A stretch of DNA of 33,631 nucleotides from Candidatus Dadabacteria bacterium (GTDB lineage Bacteria; Desulfobacterota_D; UBA1144; Nemesobacterales; Nemesobacteraceae), in contig JAJDTG010000018.1 of assembly GCA_022827275.1 (NCBI GenBank), positions 1 through 33,631 of the forward strand, written 5' to 3'. How positions within the stretch are numbered: position 1 is the first letter of the stretch; every line of letters starts with the position of its first letter. The position numbers and the translations under genes are program-made. Shown one piece after another: positions 7,254 to 14,137 of the stretch. The notes under the pieces were generated by a model. The model made no database searches, was not told where the DNA came from, and saw only the letters and a list, made by a program, of their open reading frames with translations.

Positions 7254-7320
7254 CAATCTTTGCCTACGTTACAAAAGATACTTTGATAACAAGCTTTGTC
7301 AATCTTTGTTATAAAGATTG
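7254..7320 (-). promoter_or_regulatory. Promoter with repeated CAATCTTTG operator half-sites
   Basis: On the minus strand TTGACA (7302-7297) and TATCTT (7280-7275) are spaced by 16 bp, a good promoter for the RHH-MNT gene. Overlapping and just upstream of the -35 is a perfect 8-bp inverted repeat, CAATCTTT-gttat-AAAGATTG, at 7300-7320. A further CAATCTTTG copy abuts the start codon at 7254-7262. The arrangement fits autorepression by the RHH domain. Confidence 0.6.
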
Positions 7321-7406
7321 TTTTTTGGTATTTTATCTGCCAAGAATAATCTATTCTAAACTATCAGGAATACTTACAGAGTTAAATTTGCCAAAAGAGA
7401 AGGATT

Positions 7407-7940
7407 ATGAAAGAAAAGGAGACACCAAATAAGCGAGCCTACAGGGTGCTGTTTCTCTGCACGGGCAACTCGGCCCGTTCGATCATTGCAGAATCTCTTT
7501 TAAATCACAATAGCGGCGGAAGATTTGTCGGCTACAGCGCGGGCAGTCATCCTCGGGGAGAAGCCCACCCACTTGCTCTTGATCTCTTACTCAGCAAGGG
7601 ACACGATATTGAGAATCTGCGTTCCAAATCTTGGGATGAGTTTGAGGTTGAGGATGCTCCCTTGATGGATTTTGTCTTTACGGTATGTGACAACGCGGCG
7701 AATGAACCTTGTCCCATATGGCCGGGAAGGCCTGTGGTGGCTCACTGGGGCCTTGCGGACCCCGCAGGCGTTGAGGGAACTGAAACTGAGCAACGAAAAG
7801 CTTTTGAGAGAGCCTACGAGTTACTCAAAGAGCGTGTCCTTGCGTTTCTGGCTCTTCCGTTTGACTCGCTTGACAGCGTGGAACTTCGTGAGAGACTTGA
7901 AAAGATAGGTGTTTCTGGATCCGGAACGGACGGAGAATAG
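7407..7940 (+). CDS. ArsC-like arsenate reductase / low-molecular-weight phosphatase fold protein
   Basis: The N-terminal phosphate loop is clear: VLFLCTGNSARSIIAESLL (about 15-33), with the nucleophilic Cys followed by the signature Arg. The later block VCDNAANEPCPIWPG (about 92-106) is typical of the ArsC branch that reduces arsenate to arsenite. It supplies the further Cys residues used to pass electrons to thioredoxin or a similar thiol. Also typical are the HWGLADPAG segment and the C-terminal helix. At 177 residues it is slightly longer than usual because of a tail after about residue 160. The ATG has AGAAGGA in front. No arsenic regulator or efflux gene is adjacent, so the resistance role is inferred from the family. 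Confidence 0.82.
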   Translation: MKEKETPNKRAYRVLFLCTGNSARSIIAESLLNHNSGGRFVGYSAGSHPRGEAHPLALDLLLSKGHDIENLRSKSWDEFEVEDAPLMDFVFTVCDNAANEPCPIWPGRPVVAHWGLADPAGVEGTETEQRKAFERAYELLKERVLAFLALPFDSLDSVELRERLEKIGVSGSGTDGE

Positions 7941-8013
7941 TAACTTGTGCTTGAAGCGTTTCTGTCCGGCCGAGCATGATCCCTAACCATTCTGACTCTC
8001 AGGCGGAAGTGCT

Positions 8014-8487
8014 ATGACGAAACGAAAAACCCTGTATCTGGCTAATCCCTACGGCTTTTCCGTACAGCAGCGCGAAGGGCCTTTGATGGCTCTTGTCGAG
8101 GTTCTGGAATCAATGGGAGCTGAGGTATGGGAGCCATTTTCCCGGAATAATCAGGTCGATAAGGCGGTCGCCGGTTGGGCCTATCGGGTTGGACAGTCGG
8201 ACCTTAGGGATGTGCGTGAGGCCGATGGATTATTTGCTGTTGTCAATGGATGCCCGCCGGACGAAGGAGTTATGGTGGAACTGGGAATGGCGATTGCTTG
8301 GGGCAAACCCGTATTTCTGTTCCGGGATGACTTCCGCAGATGCACCGACAGCGAAGTCTATCCGCTCAACCTGATGCTGTTTGCCGGCATGCCTGAAAAG
8401 GGCTGGGAAGCTTACTTATATGGTTCTGTAGAAGAGATAACCGATCCGGACAAAGCGCTGGCGAGATGGCTTAGGGATGCGGACTGA
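8014..8487 (+). CDS. Nucleoside 2-deoxyribosyltransferase-like protein
   Basis: These enzymes move 2-deoxyribose between bases or hydrolyse deoxynucleosides in salvage. The 157-residue length fits. The N-terminal strand-loop LYLANPYGFS (about 7-16) matches the family's LAxPxF start. The segment DLRDVREADGLFAVVNGCPPDEGVMVELGMAIAWGKPVFL (about 63-102) holds the nucleotide-binding Asp and the catalytic Glu at E89 in the DxGxxxELGxA signature. The C-terminal part has PLNLMLFAG, again typical. It starts with a standard ATG 73 bp after the ArsC-like gene, in the same direction. The exact substrate (base exchange or simple hydrolysis) cannot be read from the sequence. Confidence 0.82.
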   Translation: MTKRKTLYLANPYGFSVQQREGPLMALVEVLESMGAEVWEPFSRNNQVDKAVAGWAYRVGQSDLRDVREADGLFAVVNGCPPDEGVMVELGMAIAWGKPVFLFRDDFRRCTDSEVYPLNLMLFAGMPEKGWEAYLYGSVEEITDPDKALARWLRDAD

Positions 8488-8525
8488 TTCCTAGTTTCTC
8501 TTTTAGGGTCGAGGCGCCAAAAAAT

Positions 8526-9560
8526 TTACCGGTCTGCTATTCTTAGAACTCTGGCCCCCTTTCCTCCTCCCCTTTTCATTTCCAAAAGCGCCGCGTTTGC
8601 CTCTTCAAGTCCGTACTCGGTGATTTCAGCTTCTATTCCCAGAGTGGACGCGGTTGAAAGAAAACCGGCAACATCTTCCCTTGTGACGTTCGCTACGCTT
8701 TTTATCTCTTTCTCAAGCCAAAGATGCGACTGGTAATCGAGACCCAGCAAAGAATTGATGTCGGAGTTCTCCTTGTTTATAGCGTTTACGACCAGTTTCC
8801 CCCCGGGGACAAGATTCTCAAGCGAACGCAGAACGGGTTTCCATGCCGGAGTGGTGTCAATGATGGCTGAAAGCTGCCTGGGGGAGTGCTCTTCAATTCC
8901 ACCCGACCAGGATGCTCCAAGCTCCATGGCGAACAGCCTTTCCCTCTCTCCTCTTGCGAATACGAACACCTCGCATAGGGGATATGAGTGACGAAGTAGT
9001 TGTATGACCAGATGCGCTGAAGCCCCGAATCCCATGAGCCCTACAGCGTCGCCGTCTGTTATTCCGGAAAGTCTAACGCAACGGTAACCTATCGCTCCGG
9101 CGCATAGAAGAGGGGCTGTCTTCACTGGGTCCATTCCCTCCGGTATACGGTGAACAAAGTCTGCCTCCGCGACCATAAATTCGGCGAAACCTCCGTCTCT
9201 GTCCCTGCCGGTGGCAATGAAGTTCTGGCAGAGGTTCTCCCGTCCGCTGCTGCAGTAGGAGCATTTTCCGCAGACTCCTCCTATCCACGCAACTCCGACC
9301 ATGTCGCCTACGTCGAAATTTCTTACTCCCGGGCCGTGTTCCTTGACCACCCCCACGGCTTGATGCCCCGGAACAATCGGAAGAGACGGGGGGATCACCC
9401 TTCCTTCTACCTCGTCCATGTCGGTGTGGCAGACCCCGCAGGCTAAGACGCGTATCAGCATTTCTCCTTCGGCGGGTTTTGGCGTGGGAATCTCGAGCAG
9501 TTCAAGAGGAGTATCGTTATTGAGCAGGTCGTACGTACCTCTTAGAACCATTGCCTTCAT
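8526..9560 (-). CDS. Zinc-dependent alcohol dehydrogenase (MDR family)
   Basis: Medium-chain dehydrogenases oxidise alcohols or reduce aldehydes with NAD(P). From the ATG at 9560 (MKAMVLRGTYDLL) the protein is 344 residues. The catalytic-zinc region shows CGVCHTDMDEVEG and PGHQAVGVV. The structural-zinc lobe is C-GKCSYCSSGRENLC, with four Cys. The Rossmann segment is less canonical: VGLMGFGASAHLVIQL keeps the GxGxxxH shape seen in the AdhA-like branch that includes GFGASAH. The frame stays open 17 codons further upstream, but those residues do not resemble the family, and a TATACT-like hexamer (9576-9571) lies just before the chosen ATG. The gene is convergent with the deoxyribosyltransferase-like gene and follows the exonuclease gene by 47 bp in the same direction. 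Confidence 0.9.
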   Translation of the reverse strand: MKAMVLRGTYDLLNNDTPLELLEIPTPKPAEGEMLIRVLACGVCHTDMDEVEGRVIPPSLPIVPGHQAVGVVKEHGPGVRNFDVGDMVGVAWIGGVCGKCSYCSSGRENLCQNFIATGRDRDGGFAEFMVAEADFVHRIPEGMDPVKTAPLLCAGAIGYRCVRLSGITDGDAVGLMGFGASAHLVIQLLRHSYPLCEVFVFARGERERLFAMELGASWSGGIEEHSPRQLSAIIDTTPAWKPVLRSLENLVPGGKLVVNAINKENSDINSLLGLDYQSHLWLEKEIKSVANVTREDVAGFLSTASTLGIEAEITEYGLEEANAALLEMKRGGGKGARVLRIADR

Positions 9561-9607
9561 CACGCTACAAAGTATAACACGCATATGTGGCAGCACGGGC
9601 TGGTCTC

Positions 9608-10216
9608 TCACTGCTTGTTTGTTTCGAGTGTGGTATCTGCGTACGCCCTCAGAACGATTTCTGCTGCGACTCTTGCGTCTTCTCCGGCGTCGTGGTGGCG
9701 AAAATGAATCCCGAGGTCCCGGGCGATATTCCCGAGACTGTAACCCCTCAGGGCGTATTTATCCGGCCAGGCGCGTCGCGCTACCTGCGCACTGTCAATC
9801 CAGGTTCCGTAACGAAGAGATTTTCCACACTTTTCAAATGCTTTTGAGATTGCCCTGCGGTCAAAGAATGTATGGCTTACGACGGTTTTTCCCAGGTGTC
9901 GCGAGATCTTGTCGCACAATTCTTCAAACCTGGGGTAGCCACTTACCATCTTGTGGTCTATGCCGTGTATGGCGATATTATACGGATCAAAAAAGTCATA
10001 CGGATCAACAAGCTGTGTCCATACGTCTTTGATCTCCGCTGACCTGACCACGGCGATTCCCACTTGGCAGATACTTGAAACGTCTGAATTCGCGGTCTCG
10101 ACGTCGACAGCGACGAAATCCAGATTTTTACTCACGGGGAGATAGTTTTTTGCGTTTTTCCCGCGGGGCGTTTTCGGCTTTCCGGCTTTTTTCATTCTCC
10201 TAATATTATGAACCAT
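9608..10216 (-). CDS. DnaQ-like 3'-5' exonuclease
   Basis: The exonuclease domain covers about residues 30-195. Motif I is FVAVDVETANSDVSSICQVG, with the Asp-x-Glu metal ligands. Motif II is the VSHTFFDRRAISKAF segment. The family's final block is HHDAGEDARVAAEIVLRA, with the His and Asp of the DEDDh type. It resembles the stand-alone pol III epsilon-like proteins. It lacks the polymerase-binding tail of true DnaQ and has a basic N-terminal extension (about 1-25) of unknown role. The start is uncertain: ATG at 10216, or the ATG seven codons later, which has AGGAG very close to it. A role in DNA or RNA trimming or proofreading is inferred. Confidence 0.85.
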   Translation of the reverse strand: MVHNIRRMKKAGKPKTPRGKNAKNYLPVSKNLDFVAVDVETANSDVSSICQVGIAVVRSAEIKDVWTQLVDPYDFFDPYNIAIHGIDHKMVSGYPRFEELCDKISRHLGKTVVSHTFFDRRAISKAFEKCGKSLRYGTWIDSAQVARRAWPDKYALRGYSLGNIARDLGIHFRHHDAGEDARVAAEIVLRAYADTTLETNKQ

Positions 10217-10264
10217 AGTCGGCTTTCTTTCAGCAGTATTTCACCCGCTTCGTCGTTTTCGGGC

Positions 10265-10293
10265 TTTAAACTCAGATTATATTGTTTATAATC
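10265..10293 (+). promoter_or_regulatory. Promoter with palindrome overlapping the -10
   Basis: TATAAT at 10287-10292 with TTTAAA at 10265-10270 (16-bp spacing) precedes the zinc-ribbon pair. The -10 is half of a perfect inverted repeat, GATTATA-ttgtt-TATAATC, at 10275-10293, so a repressor binding here would block the promoter. GGAGG at 10315-10319 serves the first gene. Confidence 0.55.
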
Positions 10294-10325
10294 TTCCGAA
10301 CTAAAAGTTTTTCCGGAGGCGCAAG

Positions 10326-10829
10326 GTGCCGTTATACGAATATGAGTGCGACAGCTGCATGGAGGGTTACAATACGGACATAGACAGTCTGGTCGCCAAG
10401 CTTACCAAGACAAACGCAAGGAAAATTTTCAAGCGGAACCGTAACTTCTGTTATATTGAAGTCACAAGCGACAAGAGCGGAAAGGTGTTTTTCGAACTGG
10501 GGGAAAGGGACATACGCGGTGCTAGAAGGTTTCGTTACAAGCTAGATAACGGGAAGGTCCTTTACCTTGAGCTCATGAACTTCCGTTTCGACCACCTTGT
10601 GTACGGAGATGACGAGCAGGATGAAGTCAAATGCCCTCTCTGCGACGATTCCGAGACAGTGAGAAGGGTTTTTTCCACCTTTAAGGCCATATTCGATGAT
10701 AAGAGCAAAAGAGCTCCGGGTCCCGGGGATGAGCTCAGGTGGCATCTTGAATACAAGCAGCAAAAAGATGAAGAGATAGCGAGCGACTGGGTAGGGCAGG
10801 ATCACCTGAACCAGTACTTCAACAGATAG
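10326..10829 (+). CDS. Split zinc-ribbon protein, copy A (FmdB-like ends, unknown middle)
   Basis: The first residues MPLYEYECDSC (C8, C11) match the opening of the FmdB/putative regulatory zinc-ribbon family. The partner knuckle CPLC (C103, C106) followed by ETVRRVFSTFKAIF matches that family's second half. In FmdB the two knuckles are about 20-25 residues apart; here roughly 90 residues lie between them, including strand-rich stretches such as KVFFELGERDI and GKVLYLELMNFRFDHLVYGDD. The C-terminal 40 residues are charged and probably flexible. The start codon is GTG, with GGAGG six bases ahead. It is followed after 9 bp by a paralogue of exactly the same length. No function can be assigned; metal-dependent binding of nucleic acid or protein is a guess. 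Confidence 0.72.
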   Translation: MPLYEYECDSCMEGYNTDIDSLVAKLTKTNARKIFKRNRNFCYIEVTSDKSGKVFFELGERDIRGARRFRYKLDNGKVLYLELMNFRFDHLVYGDDEQDEVKCPLCDDSETVRRVFSTFKAIFDDKSKRAPGPGDELRWHLEYKQQKDEEIASDWVGQDHLNQYFNR

Positions 10830-10838
10830 GAGACGCAA

Positions 10839-11342
10839 ATGCCCCTCTATGAATTTGAATGCATCAAGTGCAGAGACAACGTTGAGAAATCACTCAAGAC
10901 TCTTGAGAAAAAGCGGGACAAGGAGACCGTAAAAAACCTCGTCCAGAAATATGACAACATCTTTGCCATAGAAGTTATCGACCTTGAGCGCGAAAAAATA
11001 GTCGCGAAGCACGGAAGGAAGGGAAAAGACTCCGTATTCAGCGATTTCTATCTTAAGGACGGGGCCCTGGTTGTACTTTTCAACATGCGAAGCTACAGGT
11101 TCTCCGAGCTTATATACGAAGAGGGGGACGAGAAAAAGGTAAAGTGCCACTGCGGGGAGAAAAAGAAAGTGGAGAAAGTTATCTCGACTTTCGCTTTTAC
11201 CAGAGACCTCTCAACCGATATGCCGAAGCCCGATCTCTCGAACCTGCCGCCTTCAGTTAGAAACAGAACTTTCGTGGGAGACTACATAGAGGAAAAGGAC
11301 AGGCCTAAGAAGCACAGGCCTACTCAGAAAAGACTCTCCTAA
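10839..11342 (+). CDS. Split zinc-ribbon protein, copy B (paralogue of copy A)
   Basis: This is also 167 residues, and it aligns end to end with its upstream neighbour: MPLYEFECIKC (C8, C11), a middle with GALVVLFNMRSYRFSELIYEEGDE matching the neighbour's GKVLYLELMNFRFDHLVYGDDE, and a second metal site at the same position. That site is CHC (C103, C105) and not CxxC, followed by KVEKVISTFAFTRD. The copies are far apart in sequence, so the duplication is old and both have been kept. The C-terminal tail is rich in Lys, Arg and Pro. The two genes are 9 bp apart and certainly co-transcribed. The altered spacing of the second knuckle may change or weaken zinc binding. Confidence 0.72.
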   Translation: MPLYEFECIKCRDNVEKSLKTLEKKRDKETVKNLVQKYDNIFAIEVIDLEREKIVAKHGRKGKDSVFSDFYLKDGALVVLFNMRSYRFSELIYEEGDEKKVKCHCGEKKKVEKVISTFAFTRDLSTDMPKPDLSNLPPSVRNRTFVGDYIEEKDRPKKHRPTQKRLS

Positions 11343-11353
11343 GAAAAGAATAT

Positions 11354-11390
11354 AGCCGCCGGCACGCAATTTCCTCTTCCCGCCGGGGCT
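11354..11390 (-). terminator. Possible intrinsic terminator downstream of hisIE
   Basis: Between convergent genes, AGCC(g)CCGGC at 11354-11363 pairs with GCCGGGGCT at 11382-11390, with one bulged G. Read on the minus strand, the stem is followed by a T-rich run (ATATTCTTTTCTT), as expected for ending hisIE transcripts. Confidence 0.45.
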
Positions 11391-11400
11391 GCACGCTTGG

Positions 11401-12066
11401 TTACTTTTGTTCTTTTCCCGAATACTCCTCTTTGCGCCTGCCGAACCTTCTCTCAAGTTCATCCGATATGTCCTGAGGCGAAAGACCCGCTTCGCAGAGA
11501 AGCACCATGGAATGGAACCACAAATCGGTAAGTTCGTAGACGAGTTCGTCTTTATCCCGGTTCTTGGCGGCTATTACCACTTCGCCGGCTTCCTCTCCGA
11601 TTTTCTTAAGTATCCTGTCAATTCCGCCCTTCATAAGGCCGCTTACATAAGAGCCTTCCTTGGGGTTCTGCTTCCTGTCTTCTATTACGGAAAACACCTT
11701 TCTGAGTGAAGCTTTCTCGAACACGGGGGCGGCTTTTTCTTCCATATCTCCCGATCTGTAAAAGCATGTCGGCCTTCCGGTGTGGCAGGCCACTCCGGTC
11801 TGCTCCACGGTTATTAGCACCGTATCGCAGTCGCAGTCAACAAAGATTTCCTCTACGTCCTGAAAATGGCCTGATTCTTCCCCTTTGTTCCAGATCTTTT
11901 TTCTTGATCTGCTCCAGAAGTGGGTCCTTCCAGTCTTGACGGTCAGCTCGAGAGCCTCTTTGTTCGCATATGCGAGCATAAGCACCTGCCCGCTTGAGCG
12001 GTCCTGCACTATTACGGGCAAAAGGCCTTTGTCGTTGAACTTGAGTTCTTCTAGCTTCATATCCAT
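11401..12066 (-). CDS. hisIE: Bifunctional phosphoribosyl-AMP cyclohydrolase / phosphoribosyl-ATP pyrophosphatase
   Basis: HisIE carries out the second and third steps of histidine synthesis. The HisI half (about 1-115) shows [38 protein letters not shown], the metal cluster [28 protein letters not shown] and its Cys residues. The HisE half (about 125-215) shows [32 protein letters not shown] and [13 protein letters not shown], the MazG-like pyrophosphatase helices. The frame is open for 148 codons further upstream, but that stretch overlaps a promoter and looks non-coding. A start at 12066 (MDMKLEEL), or two codons later at 12060, gives the family's normal 220 residues. The gene stands alone, away from other his genes. 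Confidence 0.93.
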   Translation of the reverse strand: MDMKLEELKFNDKGLLPVIVQDRSSGQVLMLAYANKEALELTVKTGRTHFWSRSRKKIWNKGEESGHFQDVEEIFVDCDCDTVLITVEQTGVACHTGRPTCFYRSGDMEEKAAPVFEKASLRKVFSVIEDRKQNPKEGSYVSGLMKGGIDRILKKIGEEAGEVVIAAKNRDKDELVYELTDLWFHSMVLLCEAGLSPQDISDELERRFGRRKEEYSGKEQK

Positions 12067-12097
12067 CGGGTTTTCGTTCCGCTGAAAGTACGTCAAG

Positions 12098-12125
12098 ATA
12101 ATAATTGCAAAGATTCCATTGTCAA
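12098..12125 (-). promoter_or_regulatory. Sigma-70-type promoter for hisIE
   Basis: On the minus strand TTGACA (12125-12120) and TATTAT (12103-12098) are separated by 16 bp. The predicted start leaves a leader of about 25 nt before the ATG at 12066. This supports the short hisIE start over the longer open frame. Confidence 0.6.
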
Positions 12126-12264
12126 AGAACTGGCGGGGTGGGGAAACCGGCACATTGAGACTTAGACCCGGCTGTTTTTTTCTCCACGATAGCTTTTCCC
12201 TGAATTGCTGTTGATTTTGGGTGTATAACTGTAAGACTGCTGTGCGCAGGGAGGAATTGCATCT

Positions 12265-13989
12265 GTGTTCTTGAGAAAACATCTTGTTCATGGTTCTGTG
12301 GTTATGCTTTTCGCCCTTCTGCTTTTCGCTATTAGCCTCGTGCTCTACGGCGATTCGGGACTCGTGAGTTTTGAACATGGAGTCGCAAGCGGCGATCCTC
12401 TGGATGACAGGGTTATTCTCTGGACTAGAGTCACTCCGCAGGAATCTCAGAGAAAAGTCAGAGTAAGAGTCGAAGTCGCTTCGGATGATGAGTTCAGAAG
12501 CATTGTTCACAACTCGGTTAAGAGCACCACGGCCGAGAGTGATTACACCGTCAAGATTGACATCAAGGGTCTTTTGGCCGAAACGGTCTATTATTACCGT
12601 TTTCGCTCAGGTGGGTCTGTATCCGCAATCGGCCGTACCAAGACCTTGCCCAGAGGCGATGTGGATTCAGTTAGTTTAGCGGTGTTTTCGTGCGCAAACT
12701 ATCCTGCTTCTCATGGCGGTTACTTTAACGTTTACGGCCATGCGGCGAAAACGGCTGACGTCGATGCCGTAGTACACCTCGGCGATTATATCTACGAGTA
12801 CGGCAAGGCGCCGGATTCTGGAAGCGATAATGCCGGGCGAACAGGCAGGGATTTTCCAGAATACAGCGATAAGGAAATCCTTACGCTTGACGATTACCGA
12901 AAACGTTACGCTCTATACAGGACTGATCCGCAGCTTCAGGCTCTCCATTCTGCGCATCCGTTCATCACCGTCTGGGATGATCATGAGGTCGCAAACGACG
13001 CCTATGTGGGTGGTGCGCAGAACCATAACGAAGGTGAAGGCAGTTTCGATGCGCGCAAAGAAGCTGCCCTTCGGGCCTATTACGAGTGGATGCCGGTTCG
13101 CCCAGTAGAAGAGAATGATTCCGGACGGGTCTACCGCAGTTTTTCTTTCGGAGGCCTGGTTGAACTTTTCATGCTCGATACCCGCCTTGCCGGACGGGAA
13201 AAGCAGCTTAGTTACAAAGATTATTTTGACCCTGATACAGGTTTTGACGCCCGGCGTTTTCGTGAGGATATTGGTTCTTCGGACCGAACGCTGCTCGGTC
13301 GGGATCAGCTTGTCTGGCTTCAGGGGGAGCTTGCCGGCTCAACTGCCGCCTGGCAGGTGCTGGGCCAGCAGGTGCTTATGGGCAGAATGAATATTCCCGC
13401 CGAAATAATTCCCGATCTCGGCAAACGTACACCGCAGATTGCGGGTCTTATCAATGAACTGACCGAGATTAAGAGGCAGACGCTGCAAGATGACCCTTCC
13501 GTGACTCAGGATGAACGGGGCCGTATAAATACGGTGCTTCCCTATAATCTTGATGCCTGGGACGGTTACCCAGCGGAGCGCGAAGCGGTGCTGGGCGCGG
13601 CCTACAGAGGGAACAAGAACCTCGTGGTGCTCGCCGGGGATACGCATAACGGATGGGCAAGCAATCTCAGGGACTTGAGAGGCAACCAAGTGGGGGTTGA
13701 GTTCGCAACACCCTCTGTGTCCTCGGGAGGCCTTGAGACTTACCTGAAACTTGAACCGCAGCAGGCCGAGGAGTTCGCCCGGGACCTGGAAGTGCTGATC
13801 GATGACCTCGTCTACTCAAACACAAAGAACCGCGGCTATATGATCGTAAGCTTTACTCCGGAAAAAGCGCAGTCGCGGTGGATATACGTGGATACCGTCA
13901 AACGTCCGGAATTCAGGGAACTAACTTCAAGTGAAAAGACCCTTGGCGTGCTTGCTGGAAGAGGAAACCGTAAGCTTGTTTCTGAGTAA
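12265..13989 (+). CDS. phoD: PhoD-like alkaline phosphatase/phosphodiesterase, copy 1
   Basis: PhoD enzymes release phosphate from phosphomonoesters and diesters outside the cytoplasm. After a hydrophobic N-terminal segment (about 9-28; signal peptide or anchor, no clear lipobox), the PhoD N-terminal domain begins with HGVASGDP and VILWTR (about 38-55). The metallophosphatase core follows: VFSCANY (about 144), [12 protein letters not shown] (about 170), [12 protein letters not shown] (about 237) and [10 protein letters not shown] (about 455). These are the usual metal ligands. The 574-residue length is normal. The start is a GTG at 12265 with GGGAGGAA eight bases before it. A second phoD-like gene follows directly. 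The absence of an RR pair in the leader argues against Tat export, which many PhoDs use. Confidence 0.9.
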   Translation: MFLRKHLVHGSVVMLFALLLFAISLVLYGDSGLVSFEHGVASGDPLDDRVILWTRVTPQESQRKVRVRVEVASDDEFRSIVHNSVKSTTAESDYTVKIDIKGLLAETVYYYRFRSGGSVSAIGRTKTLPRGDVDSVSLAVFSCANYPASHGGYFNVYGHAAKTADVDAVVHLGDYIYEYGKAPDSGSDNAGRTGRDFPEYSDKEILTLDDYRKRYALYRTDPQLQALHSAHPFITVWDDHEVANDAYVGGAQNHNEGEGSFDARKEAALRAYYEWMPVRPVEENDSGRVYRSFSFGGLVELFMLDTRLAGREKQLSYKDYFDPDTGFDARRFREDIGSSDRTLLGRDQLVWLQGELAGSTAAWQVLGQQVLMGRMNIPAEIIPDLGKRTPQIAGLINELTEIKRQTLQDDPSVTQDERGRINTVLPYNLDAWDGYPAEREAVLGAAYRGNKNLVVLAGDTHNGWASNLRDLRGNQVGVEFATPSVSSGGLETYLKLEPQQAEEFARDLEVLIDDLVYSNTKNRGYMIVSFTPEKAQSRWIYVDTVKRPEFRELTSSEKTLGVLAGRGNRKLVSE

Positions 13990-14137
13990 TCTGTATCTTC
14001 GGGAAACGCTCTGAAAAAGGAAAAACAGTTTTGCACGTGAGAAAATTCTGATCTTTAAATTTTTTAGTCCAAATCAAGTTTGATTTTGCGTACAATATAA
14101 TTTGATGAGTCATTCAGCTCGCGAGGGGGTAACTACA

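Noticed and set aside
9561-9611. 17-residue N-terminal extension of the alcohol dehydrogenase
   Set aside because: It overlaps a likely -10 hexamer and the end of the exonuclease gene, and does not match the family start.
5887-12066. Reading the RHH-MNT, ArsC-like, deoxyribosyltransferase-like and exonuclease genes together as one defence island
   Set aside because: They lie on different strands with separate promoters, and no sensor-effector operon links them; ordinary accessory genes are the simpler view.
12067-12510. Long N-terminal extension of hisIE
   Set aside because: It contains a good minus-strand promoter (12098-12125), overlaps the start of the phoD gene, and has no resemblance to HisI proteins.
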